From positions 930,001 through 994,000 of the forward strand of contig CP019169.1 in assembly GCA_001953215.1 (NCBI GenBank): 64,000 bases of DNA. Direction: 5' to 3'. Below, in pieces: positions 16,705 to 24,322 of this stretch (within the stretch, counting starts at the first letter, position 1; each line of letters opens with the position of its first letter). This stretch comes from Betaproteobacteria bacterium GR16-43 (lineage in GTDB: Bacteria > Pseudomonadota > Gammaproteobacteria > Burkholderiales > Usitatibacteraceae). The position numbers and the translations under genes are program-made. Under the pieces are notes generated by a model. The model was given only the letters and a program-made list of their open reading frames with translations, was not told the origin of the DNA and searched no databases.

Positions 16705-17538
16705 CTACACTTTCCAGACGTCCCGGTGGCGCAGGATCACGTCGTAGTCCGCGCCGAAGCGTTCGGCAAGCTGGCTCGCGACGTACACCGAGCGATGCCG
16801 CCCGCCGGTGCAGCCGATGGCCACGGTGAGCGAAGCGCGCTGGTCGAGCACGTATTTCGGCAGCCAGCGCTGGAGAAAGCGCTGGATGTCCTCGATCACC
16901 ACGCCCGCCTCGGTCTCGCGCTCGAGGAAGGCGACGACTTCGGGATCGACGCCGGTGAGCGGGCGCAGCTTCGGGTCGTAGTGCGGGTTGGGCAGGAAGC
17001 GCATGTCGAAGACGAAGTCGGCGTCGAGCGGCACGCCGCCCTTGTAGCCGAAGGAGGTGAACACGAGCGACAGGCGCGAGCGGCCGGCCACGACGAGGTC
17101 CTGGATCCAGCCGCGCAGCTGCGAGGGCGTGAGCGCGCTCGTGTCGATGCGCTGGCCGATCTCGGCCACGCCCTCGAGCAGCTTCCGCTCCTCGGCGATC
17201 GCCTCGTGGATGGTGCGCGCCTCGCGCGCGAGCGGATGCGGGCGGCGCGTCTCGGAAAAGCGCCGCACGAGGCTCTCGTCGGTGGCGTCGAGGAAGATCA
17301 CGCCCACGTCGATGCCGCGCTCGCGCTCGCGCGCGACGATGGCCGGCAACTGCGAGAGCGTCTCGGGGCTGCGCGCATCGGCGCTGATCGCCACCTTCGG
17401 CTCGCTCCTCGAGGCGACGAGGTCGTGGACCATCCCCGCGGGCAGGTTGTCGACGCAGAAGAAGCCCGCGTCCTCGAGCGCCTTCAGCGCAACGCTCTTG
17501 CCCGAGCCGGATACTCCCGAGAGCAGGACCAGTTGCAT
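16705..17538 (-). CDS. rapZ: RNase adapter protein RapZ
   Basis: RapZ binds GlcN6P-responsive small RNAs and directs RNase E in enterobacteria, controlling glucosamine-6-phosphate synthase. The protein has 277 residues. The Walker A motif SGVSGSGKSVAL is at residues 7-18; a Walker B-like stretch, IFLDATDESLVRRF, follows. The C-terminal domain carries LVFTSFGYKGGVP and GCTGGRHRSVYVAS, the conserved RapZ signatures. It lies three bases after hprK in the ptsN/hprK cluster. No GlmY/GlmZ-like RNA is visible in the window, so its local target is unknown. Confidence 0.96.
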   Translation of the reverse strand: MQLVLLSGVSGSGKSVALKALEDAGFFCVDNLPAGMVHDLVASRSEPKVAISADARSPETLSQLPAIVARERERGIDVGVIFLDATDESLVRRFSETRRPHPLAREARTIHEAIAEERKLLEGVAEIGQRIDTSALTPSQLRGWIQDLVVAGRSRLSLVFTSFGYKGGVPLDADFVFDMRFLPNPHYDPKLRPLTGVDPEVVAFLERETEAGVVIEDIQRFLQRWLPKYVLDQRASLTVAIGCTGGRHRSVYVASQLAERFGADYDVILRHRDVWKV

Positions 17539-17541
17539 GGG

Positions 17542-18510
17542 CTAGTTCGCTTCGTCGCGCTTCAACGCCTCGGCCTCGTCGCGCATGATCGCGGCCTGGC
17601 GGGCGATGAACTCGCGCGTGGAGTCGATGCCCCGCGTGAGGAGGATGTGGTTGCGCACCGCCGCCTCGACCAGCACCGCGAGGTTGCGCCCGGGCGCCAC
17701 GGCGAGCGTGACCGTGGGCACCTCGACGCCGAGGATGGTGCGCGTGCCCGAACGCGTGGACAGGCGGTCGCGCTCGGCGTTGCTGCCGTTCTCCGGACTC
17801 TCCATGTGCACGATCATGCGCAGCGTCTTCCTCGGGCGCACCGCGGTCTCGCCGAAGATCGAACGGATGTTCAGCACGCCCAGGCCGCGGACCTCGAGGA
17901 AATCGCGCAACATCGGCGGGCAGCGGCCCGAGACGGTCTCGGGGCCGATCTGCTGGAGTTCGACCGCGTCGTCCGCCACCAGCCCGTGTCCACGCGAGAT
18001 CAACTCGAGGGCGAGCTCGCTCTTGCCGATCGAGGAATCGCCCGTGATCAGCACGCCGATCTCGAGCACGTCGAGGAACACGCCATGCAGCGTGGTGATC
18101 GAGCCCAGTTCCTGCTGCAGGTAAGGCCGCAGCACGTTGATCACCTGCTGGCTGGGCTCGGGCGACGCGAGCATCGGCGTGGCGACGTGCGCGGCGGCAT
18201 CCTGCAGCACCGCGGGGACGGAGATGCCGTCGCACACGATGACCGCGACCGTCTCGCCGCCCACGACGCGCAGCGTGGTCATTTCGCGCGAGGCGGGATC
18301 GAGCGCGTCGAGGTACTCGATTTCGCTGCGGCCCAGCACCTGCACCATCAGCGGATGGATGAGGTTCAAATGCCCGATGAGGCCGATGCCGGGGCGCGCG
18401 AGCATTTCGCCGGTGATCTCGCGCGCGGAGCCCGCGGCCCCCGCGATCCACACGAGGCCCAGGCGCTCGCGCCGGTCGTCAAACAGCTGCTGAACGCTGA
18501 GCCGGGGCAT
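17542..18510 (-). CDS. hprK: HPr kinase/phosphorylase
   Basis: Phosphorylates or dephosphorylates a conserved Ser in HPr-type proteins of the phosphotransferase system. The protein has 322 residues; MPRLSVQQLFDD is the standard N-terminus of the proteobacterial form. The P-loop is ITGDSSIGKSELALEL, followed by the HPrK signature EVRGLGVLNI with the downstream RLSTRSGT and VPTVTLAVAPGRNLAVLVE blocks. Its first 32 bases overlap the end of ptsN in another frame, a rather long overlap. In Proteobacteria without carbohydrate PTS it is thought to control the nitrogen-PTS branch and envelope or virulence genes; HPr itself is not in the window. Confidence 0.95.
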   Translation of the reverse strand: MPRLSVQQLFDDRRERLGLVWIAGAAGSAREITGEMLARPGIGLIGHLNLIHPLMVQVLGRSEIEYLDALDPASREMTTLRVVGGETVAVIVCDGISVPAVLQDAAAHVATPMLASPEPSQQVINVLRPYLQQELGSITTLHGVFLDVLEIGVLITGDSSIGKSELALELISRGHGLVADDAVELQQIGPETVSGRCPPMLRDFLEVRGLGVLNIRSIFGETAVRPRKTLRMIVHMESPENGSNAERDRLSTRSGTRTILGVEVPTVTLAVAPGRNLAVLVEAAVRNHILLTRGIDSTREFIARQAAIMRDEAEALKRDEAN

Positions 18511-18964
18511 AGGGTGACCACTCCGTGATCATCCGGTGGGCTTCCTTCGGGTCGTCGGTCGCGAGCAGGGCTTCGCGGAACACGGGGTCGCTGAACATCT
18601 GCGCGAGTTCCGAGAGGATCTGCAGGTGCGCTTCGGTGGCGTGCTCCGGCACCAGCATCGCGAAGGCCAGGCGCACCGGTTGCCCGTCGGGCGCCTCGAA
18701 CGGGATCGGTGCGTGCGTCTTCACGAACGCGCAGACCGGCTCGCGCAGGGCCTTGATGCGCCCGTGCGGGATGGCCACCCCGCAGCCGAGCGCGGTGGAG
18801 CCCAGCTTCTCGCGCTCGAAGAAACTGTCGAACACGCGCGCGCGCGGGATCTGGCGCGAGTTCTCGAACAGCAGGCCCACCTGCTCGAACAGGCGCTTCT
18901 TGCTCGTCGCGTCCAGGTCGAGCAGGACGTGCGAGGCGGGCAACAGCGGTGCGATGAGGTTCAC
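18479..18964 (-). CDS. ptsN: Nitrogen-PTS EIIA component
   Basis: A 161-residue EIIA-Ntr protein, the terminal phospho-acceptor of the nitrogen-related PTS that regulates potassium uptake, sigma-54 functions and envelope stress in various bacteria. The active His lies in GCGVAIPHGRIKAL, and AFAMLVPEHATEAHLQILSELAQMF is a conserved block. The start is GTG at 18964, one base after the hpf stop codon. It overlaps hprK by 32 bases. Co-occurrence with rpoN, hpf and rapZ is the classical arrangement. Confidence 0.95.
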   Translation of the reverse strand: MNLIAPLLPASHVLLDLDATSKKRLFEQVGLLFENSRQIPRARVFDSFFEREKLGSTALGCGVAIPHGRIKALREPVCAFVKTHAPIPFEAPDGQPVRLAFAMLVPEHATEAHLQILSELAQMFSDPVFREALLATDDPKEAHRMITEWSPYAPAQRSAAV

Positions 18965-18965
18965 C

Positions 18966-19307
18966 CTAGCCCTCGGCCTCGCCGTTCTGCGATTTCTTGA
19001 TGCTGGACTGGTTGTGCTTGGTGCCCGCCTTGAACTTCTCCTTGTGCTTGACCACCTGGCGATCGAGCTTGTCCATCAGCCCGTCGATCGCCGCGTACAT
19101 GTCGACTTCATGGCACTCCACGTGGATGTCCTTGCCGGACAGGTGCACGTTGGCCTCGATCTTCTGGTCCAGTTTCTCGACCGTCATCACCACGTTCACG
19201 TCGATCACGTGGTCGAAGTGGCGGTTGATGCGTTCCAGTTTGCTGACGACGTACTGGCGGATCGCGGGGGTGATGTCGACATGGTGACCGGTGAGCTGGA
19301 GGTTCAT
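18966..19307 (-). CDS. hpf: Ribosome hibernation promoting factor (short HPF)
   Basis: A 113-residue protein that binds the ribosomal decoding region in stationary phase. It begins MNLQLTGHHVDITPAIRQYV and has the conserved helix region HVECHEVDMYAAIDGLMDKLDRQ with basic residues for rRNA contact. The length marks it as the short form; the long-HPF C-terminal domain is missing. AAGGAG lies at a suitable distance before the ATG, a strong Shine-Dalgarno. It is placed 17 bases after rpoN and just before ptsN. Confidence 0.95.
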   Translation of the reverse strand: MNLQLTGHHVDITPAIRQYVVSKLERINRHFDHVIDVNVVMTVEKLDQKIEANVHLSGKDIHVECHEVDMYAAIDGLMDKLDRQVVKHKEKFKAGTKHNQSSIKKSQNGEAEG

Positions 19308-19324
19308 CGACTTCTCCTTTTCGG

Positions 19325-20767
19325 CTAGATCGACTTGCGGAGGTTCGCGGGCTGGATGTGCATGGCTTCCCTGTACTTCGCTACGGTGCGTCTTGCAACC
19401 TGGATGCCCTGCTGGGCGAGGATGTCGGAGATGCGGTGGTCGGAGAGGGGCTTCTTGCCGTCCTCCGCGGCCACCAGCTGCTTGATCAGCGCGCGGATGG
19501 CCGTGGCCGAGCATGCGCCGCCGGTATCGGTGGAGACGTGGCTGCCGAAGAAATACTTCAGCTCGAAGATGCCGCGCGCGGTGATCATGTACTTCTGCGT
19601 GGTCACGCGCGAGATGGTCGATTCGTGCAGGCCCACGGCCTCGGCGATTTCGCGCAGCACCAGCGGGCGCATCGCGACCTCGCCGTGCTCGAAGAAGTTC
19701 TTCTGGCGGTCGACGATGGCCTGCGTCACGCGCAGGATCGTGTCGAAGCGCTGCTGCACGTTCTTGATCAGCCAGCGCGCCTCCTGCAACTGTCCCGCGA
19801 GGTGCTTGGCGCCGTTGTCGCGCGAGGACTGCAGGATGTCGGCGTACATCTTGTTCACGCGCAGGCGCGGCATCGCGTCGCGGTTCAGCGCGGCGATCCA
19901 GCGCGTGCCCACGCGGCGCACGACCACGTCGGGCACCACGTAGCGGATCTCGCCGGTGCCGTATTGCCGGCCCGGCTTGGGGTCGAGCGAGACGATGAGA
20001 TCGCGCACGTCGCGCAGCTCGTCCTCGTCCACGCCGAGCGTGCGCTTCAGCCGGTTGAAGTCGCGCGCGGCGAGGATGTCGAGATGCTTGGAGCACAGCT
20101 CGATCGCCTGGGCCCGCATCGGGGTGGATTCGGGCAATGCTTTCAGTTGTAACGTGAGGCACTCGCTCACGTCGCGCGCGCCCACGCCGGAGGGTTCCAT
20201 GTTCTGCACGTGCTTCAGCGCGATCGCCACGTCCTCCGGCTCGAGCTCGCTCACTTCCAGGGCCGCCATCTCGCGCAGCTCCTCGAGCGTGTGCTGGAGG
20301 TAGCCGTCTTCGTCGAGGTTGCCGATCACCAGCGCGGCCAGCTGCTTGTCGCGGCCGGAGAGCGCCATGAAGGAGAGCTGTTGCGTGAGGTGCTCGTGCA
20401 GGGTGGGTTCGGCGGCGGCGAACTGGGTGAAGTCCTCGCGGTCGTCGTCGCGGCGCGGGGAGGAGCCCATCTCCTCGCTGGAGGCGTGCATGTCCTCGCG
20501 GTGCTCGGGGCGCTCTTCGGTTCCCTCGGGGGCGCCCTCGGGCGTGGTGGTGGTGCCGGCGTCGGCGGGCGCGTTGGCCAGCTGGGGCGCGGCCGTTTCC
20601 TCGCTGCCGCTGGGCTCCGCACGCTCGAGCAAGGGGTTCTCGGCCAGGTAGCGTTCGAGCTCCTGGTTCAGCTCGACCGTCGACAGCTGCAGCAAGCGAA
20701 TGGACTGCTGCAGCTGCGGCGTGAGGGTGAGGTGCTGCGAGAGTTTGAGCTGGAGGCTGTGCTTCAT
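19325..20767 (-). CDS. rpoN: RNA polymerase sigma-54 factor
   Basis: Alternative sigma factor of 480 residues recognising -24/-12 promoters with enhancer-binding ATPases. Region I (MKHSLQLKLSQHLTLTPQLQQSIRLLQLS) is typical and Gln/Leu-rich. A Glu/Pro/Ala-rich acidic linker occupies about residues 55-125. The core-binding and DNA-binding regions follow, with the RpoN box ARRTVAKYREAM near the C-terminus. It lies between lptB and hpf. A near-perfect target site for this factor is seen within the window at 27085-27100. Confidence 0.97.
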   Translation of the reverse strand: MKHSLQLKLSQHLTLTPQLQQSIRLLQLSTVELNQELERYLAENPLLERAEPSGSEETAAPQLANAPADAGTTTTPEGAPEGTEERPEHREDMHASSEEMGSSPRRDDDREDFTQFAAAEPTLHEHLTQQLSFMALSGRDKQLAALVIGNLDEDGYLQHTLEELREMAALEVSELEPEDVAIALKHVQNMEPSGVGARDVSECLTLQLKALPESTPMRAQAIELCSKHLDILAARDFNRLKRTLGVDEDELRDVRDLIVSLDPKPGRQYGTGEIRYVVPDVVVRRVGTRWIAALNRDAMPRLRVNKMYADILQSSRDNGAKHLAGQLQEARWLIKNVQQRFDTILRVTQAIVDRQKNFFEHGEVAMRPLVLREIAEAVGLHESTISRVTTQKYMITARGIFELKYFFGSHVSTDTGGACSATAIRALIKQLVAAEDGKKPLSDHRISDILAQQGIQVARRTVAKYREAMHIQPANLRKSI

Positions 20768-20800
20768 GAAGTCGAAAGCACTGGGGAGGTGCGAGGTCCG

Positions 20801-21583
20801 CTACAGGCGGAAATTCTCCCCGAGGTAGACCTTCCTTACGGATTCATTATAGATGATTTCCTCCGGCTTCCCGAAGGCGAGTACCGACCCCTGGTTGATG
20901 ATGTAGGCGTGGTCGCAGATGCCCAGCGTCTCGCGCACATTGTGATCCGTGATGAGCACGCCGATGCCGCGCTCCTTCAGGAAGCGGATGATCTGCTGGA
21001 TGTCGAGCACGGCGATCGGATCGACGCCCGCGAAGGGTTCGTCCAGCAGGATGAAGCGCGGGCTCGTGGCCAGCGCGCGCGCGATTTCGACGCGGCGGCG
21101 CTCGCCGCCCGACAGGGCCGTGGCCGGGCTCGCGCGCAGGTGGCCCACGTGCAGGTCGTCCAGCAATTCCTCCAGCCGCGCCTCGATCTCCTCGCTCTCC
21201 AGCCCCTGCAATTCGAGCACGGCCTGGATGTTCTGCGCGACGGTGAGCTTGCGGAAGATCGACGCTTCCTGCGGAAGGTACGAAAGCCCCAGGCGCGAGC
21301 GCCGGTAGATCGGCATGTGCGTGAGGTCCGTGCCGTCGAGCGAGACCTTGCCGCTGTCGATGGGGACCAGGCCCAGGATCATGTAGAAGCACGTGGTCTT
21401 GCCGGCGCCGTTGGGCCCGAGCAGGCCGACGACTTCGCCGCTCTCGACGGTGAGCGACACATCGGAGACGACGGTGCGCTTGCGGTAGCGCTTCTTCAGG
21501 CCCTCGGCGCGCAACACCGCCGCCTGGGGTTCGGTCTTCACGACGGTGAGGCGGTCGCGAACGGGCGTGGGCGTGGCCGACAT
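20801..21583 (-). CDS. lptB: LPS export ABC transporter ATP-binding protein LptB
   Basis: ATPase powering LPS extraction from the inner membrane by the LptB2FG complex. The protein has 260 residues, including a nonconserved lead of about 20. Walker A is [12 protein letters not shown], the signature is [15 protein letters not shown], and Walker B is [13 protein letters not shown] followed by the switch His in [10 protein letters not shown]. The C-terminus ends [20 protein letters not shown], the LptB tail. It starts four bases after lptA; rpoN follows. LptF and LptG are outside the window. Confidence 0.97.
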   Translation of the reverse strand: MSATPTPVRDRLTVVKTEPQAAVLRAEGLKKRYRKRTVVSDVSLTVESGEVVGLLGPNGAGKTTCFYMILGLVPIDSGKVSLDGTDLTHMPIYRRSRLGLSYLPQEASIFRKLTVAQNIQAVLELQGLESEEIEARLEELLDDLHVGHLRASPATALSGGERRRVEIARALATSPRFILLDEPFAGVDPIAVLDIQQIIRFLKERGIGVLITDHNVRETLGICDHAYIINQGSVLAFGKPEEIIYNESVRKVYLGENFRL

Positions 21584-21587
21584 GTCG

Positions 21588-22181
21588 TCAGCGGATCGCC
21601 GGACCCGCGTCGGGCTTGAGTTGCAGGGGCGTGGGCGGCGGCGGCGACTTCGCGTCGGCCTTGGCGTCCTTGCCGGGCTCCTTCTTCTGCGGGATGAGCG
21701 TGGCCTTCACGCGCGAACTCACGGCGCCCGGTTGCGCGTTGCCGCTCACCTCGAAGAGCTCGCGCTCCGTGTCGTAGGTGATGACGTCGCCGGTGATCTC
21801 GCCCTGGGCGCTCTTCAGCCTCGCCTTGTCGAAAAGCTTCAGCTTCGCGGTCTTGTCGTCGAACTCCGCGCGCTGCGCCCAGCCCTCGATGTAGTCATCG
21901 GCCTTGTCGCGCTTCTGGCGGAACGTGACGGGCGAGCCATCGGCGACGTAGAACTTGTAGTTCTCCGGGTCGCGCTTCACCGTGAGCTTGGCTGCGGAGA
22001 CCCGCATCGTGCCCTGCGTCACGACGACGTTGCCGTCCAGGACGAGCACGCCCGTGTTGTCATCGCCCACCGAGCGGTCGGCGCCGATGATGATCTCCTT
22101 GTCGCGGTCGGACTTTTCCGCGGACGCGCCCAGGGCGGCTCCGGCGAGCAGTGCGAGGACCAGGAAGCGAAGCGTGCGCAT
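21588..22181 (-). CDS. lptA: LPS transport periplasmic protein LptA
   Basis: Forms the periplasmic bridge that carries LPS to the outer membrane. The protein has 197 residues. The signal peptide [21 protein letters not shown] precedes an OstA-like jellyroll with the repeats [32 protein letters not shown] and [16 protein letters not shown]. The C-terminal about 35 residues are Lys/Pro-rich and probably disordered. It lies between lptC and lptB in the expected order. Confidence 0.93.
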   Translation of the reverse strand: MRTLRFLVLALLAGAALGASAEKSDRDKEIIIGADRSVGDDNTGVLVLDGNVVVTQGTMRVSAAKLTVKRDPENYKFYVADGSPVTFRQKRDKADDYIEGWAQRAEFDDKTAKLKLFDKARLKSAQGEITGDVITYDTERELFEVSGNAQPGAVSSRVKATLIPQKKEPGKDAKADAKSPPPPTPLQLKPDAGPAIR

Positions 22182-22193
22182 CGGCCGTGTTCT

Positions 22194-22766
22194 CTATTTC
22201 CGCTTGGGCGGCTTGTAGGTCGAGCGCACCTGGTTCATCTTCATCGTGCGCTCGTTGTTGTTCAGCTCGAGGTCCGCGGCGACCGCGTGCCCCGAGGGCG
22301 ATTCCATGCGCACCTCGCTCGAGGTGCGGGCGATGCCTTCGTCGGGGAGCACCAGCATGCGGTCCGTGAAGATCTTGAGCGGCTCGGAGCGTTCGTCGGC
22401 TTCCCGCCGCACGACCACGTTGCCCTCGATCCACACTTGCTCGCCGCCCTTCTCCAGCCGGCCGCGTTCCGCGGTGATGTTGACCCGGGGCTGCCTGGGC
22501 TGGAAAGCGTTGAAATCCAGCGTCTCCAGCAGGGAGGAATCGTCGTCCGGGAAATGTACCATCTTCCTCGCAACCAGGGTGTAGAGCACCTTGCCGTCCA
22601 CGCCCAGCTTGCGCGCGCTGAAGTTCTCCACGATGAGGTCGGGATCGTGCCGCTGCTTGCCGTCGGCGCGCGCCACGGCGGGCTGCACGAGCGCGTTCAG
22701 CCACATGGTGAGGCCCACCAGCAGTGCCATCACGCCAAGCGGCAACCACGAAGTGGGGCGGATCAT
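22194..22766 (-). CDS. lptC: LPS export system protein LptC
   Basis: Bitopic inner-membrane protein of 190 residues that receives LPS from LptB2FG and hands it to LptA. A single N-terminal membrane helix (LPLGVMALLVGLTMWLNALV, about 8-27) is followed by the periplasmic jellyroll, with NFSARKLGVDGKVLYTLVA and FDLNAFQPRQPRVNITAERGR-like strands around ERGRLEKGGEQVWIEGNV. The ATG at 22766 lies three bases after the kdsC stop, and lptA follows 12 bases later. Confidence 0.92.
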   Translation of the reverse strand: MIRPTSWLPLGVMALLVGLTMWLNALVQPAVARADGKQRHDPDLIVENFSARKLGVDGKVLYTLVARKMVHFPDDDSSLLETLDFNAFQPRQPRVNITAERGRLEKGGEQVWIEGNVVVRREADERSEPLKIFTDRMLVLPDEGIARTSSEVRMESPSGHAVAADLELNNNERTMKMNQVRSTYKPPKRK

Positions 22767-22769
22767 CCG

Positions 22770-23297
22770 CTAGCCCTTGCGCGGAAGGCCGTCGACGAGG
22801 TCGCGGCGTCCCTGTGCCAGCAGGATGGCTTCGACGAACTCTCGCGCGGCGCCGCGGCCCCCTGATTTCTTCGTGATGACGTGCGCGTGCTTGCGCACGG
22901 CGCGCACCGCATTGGCAGGCGCGGCCACGAGGCCCGCGAGGCGCATCGCGGGAAGGTCGGGCAGGTCGTCACCCATGTAGGCGCAGGCGGAAGCATCGAG
23001 CTTGTGACGCTTGAGGAGGCGTTGCAGTTCCTTGCCCTTGTCCGCGGCGCCCTGGATGACGTCGTCCAATTGGAGATCGCTCACGCGCTGCGCGACGATC
23101 TTCGACGTGCGCCCGGTGAGGATCGCGACCTTGATGCCCGCCAGGCCGAGGAGCTTCAGTCCCAGCCCATCCTGGATGTCGAAGGCCTTCATCGCCTCGC
23201 CCGCGGGTCCGAAGTAGATCCGTCCATCGGTGAGCACGCCGTCCACGTCGAACACCGCGATGCGGATCGCCTTCGCGCGCTTCGCGAACGCGGCCAC
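22770..23297 (-). CDS. kdsC: 3-deoxy-D-manno-octulosonate 8-phosphate phosphatase
   Basis: HAD-superfamily phosphatase that makes free Kdo for LPS inner core. The protein has 175 residues from a GTG start. The catalytic aspartates are in FDVDGVLTDGR (D17, D19), with TGR(T)S and the Lys of the GAADKGKEL region, and the metal-binding MGDDLPDLP. There is no cap domain, as expected. It starts one base before the kdsD stop codon ends the upstream gene, so the two steps, isomerase and phosphatase, are made from one message. Confidence 0.95.
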   Translation of the reverse strand: MAAFAKRAKAIRIAVFDVDGVLTDGRIYFGPAGEAMKAFDIQDGLGLKLLGLAGIKVAILTGRTSKIVAQRVSDLQLDDVIQGAADKGKELQRLLKRHKLDASACAYMGDDLPDLPAMRLAGLVAAPANAVRAVRKHAHVITKKSGGRGAAREFVEAILLAQGRRDLVDGLPRKG

Positions 23298-24302
23298 CTA
23301 GACCACGCCCTCGGCGAGGAGGTCGTGGAACGTGAGGGCGCCCACCAGCCGGCCTTCGCGATCGGCCACCACGAGGCGGCCTCCCATCGGGCGGTCCTGC
23401 AGCATGCGCGCGGCTTCGGCGGCGAGTTTCTCGGGCGCGATGGTGTATGGATTCTTCGTCATCACGTCGGCCACGCGCAGCGTCTTGATGTGGTCGTGCT
23501 TCTCGAGGGCGCGGCGCAAGTCGCCGTCGGTGAAGATCCCGAGGATGCGGTCGTTCGCATCGACGATGACCGTCATGCCGATGCCCTTCGCGGTCATCTC
23601 GACGATCGCCTGCGGGAGCAACGCATCGGGCGCGGTGCGCGGCAATTGCTCGCCCTTGCGCATGATGTCGGCCACGTGCACGAGGAGCTTGCGGCCCAGT
23701 GCGCCGCCCGGGTGGTGCTGCGCGAAATCCTCGGTCTTGAAGCCGCGCGCATCGAGCAGCGCCATGGCCAGCGCGTCGCCCAGGGCGAGCGTGGCCGTCG
23801 TGCTGGCCGTGGGCGCCAGCTCCAGCGGACAGGCCTCGCGTTCCACCGCGACGTCCAGGTGCACGTCGGCTTCGCGCGCGAGCAGCGAGCCCGGCTTGCC
23901 GGTCATCGCGATCACCTTGGCCCCGCGGCGCTTCAGCAGCGGCAGGATCGCGAGGATTTCGTTGGACGTACCCGAATACGAGATGGCGATCACCACGTCC
24001 TCGTGCGTGATCATGCCGAGGTCGCCATGGCTCGCCTCGGCCGGATGCACGAAGAACGCGGGCGTCCCGGTGGACGCGAGCGTGGCGGCGATCTTGCCGG
24101 CCACGTGGCCGCTCTTGCCCATGCCGGTGACCACGACGCGCCCGTTGGTGCCCAGGATGATGCGCAGCGCCTGCAGGAAAGGCTCGCCGATGCGCTCCTT
24201 CAGCCGGGCCACCGCCTCGGCCTCGATGTCGAGGACGCTGCGGGCGAGTTCGATGAAGTGATTCGCGTCGGAGAGCGCGTGGGGATGTAGTACATTCGTC
24301 AT
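23298..24302 (-). CDS. kdsD: Arabinose-5-phosphate isomerase
   Basis: Converts ribulose 5-phosphate to arabinose 5-phosphate, the first Kdo step. The protein has 334 residues. An SIS domain (about 35-170) holds VVVTGMGKSGHVAGKIAATLASTG and ISYSGTSNE. Two CBS domains follow: MRKGEQLPRTAP onward and MTKNPYTIAPEKLAAEAARML. It is the first gene of the kdsD-kdsC-lptC-lptA-lptB-rpoN chain. The divergent antiporter gene starts only 20 bases away, and the -10-like TATAAT at 24312-24317 would give a leader of just a few bases. Confidence 0.95.
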   Translation of the reverse strand: MTNVLHPHALSDANHFIELARSVLDIEAEAVARLKERIGEPFLQALRIILGTNGRVVVTGMGKSGHVAGKIAATLASTGTPAFFVHPAEASHGDLGMITHEDVVIAISYSGTSNEILAILPLLKRRGAKVIAMTGKPGSLLAREADVHLDVAVEREACPLELAPTASTTATLALGDALAMALLDARGFKTEDFAQHHPGGALGRKLLVHVADIMRKGEQLPRTAPDALLPQAIVEMTAKGIGMTVIVDANDRILGIFTDGDLRRALEKHDHIKTLRVADVMTKNPYTIAPEKLAAEAARMLQDRPMGGRLVVADREGRLVGALTFHDLLAEGVV

Positions 24303-24311
24303 GGCCCCGGA

Positions 24312-24317
24312 ATTATA
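24312..24317 (-). promoter_or_regulatory. Candidate -10 box of the kdsD-lpt operon
   Basis: A consensus TATAAT on the minus strand, 10 bases from the kdsD ATG. No -35 match is visible upstream; that area is already coding for the divergent antiporter. If used, the mRNA would be nearly leaderless. The whole gap between the divergent genes is 20 bases. Confidence 0.35.
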
Positions 24318-24322
24318 AGTCC

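Noticed and set aside
15098-18451. 1117-codon minus-strand open frame across rapZ, hprK and neighbouring genes
   Set aside because: Arg- and Ala-rich out-of-frame reading of known genes with no domain.
16108-18528. 806-codon plus-strand open frame opposite the hprK-rapZ region
   Set aside because: Antisense shadow of a confident operon, with no motif.
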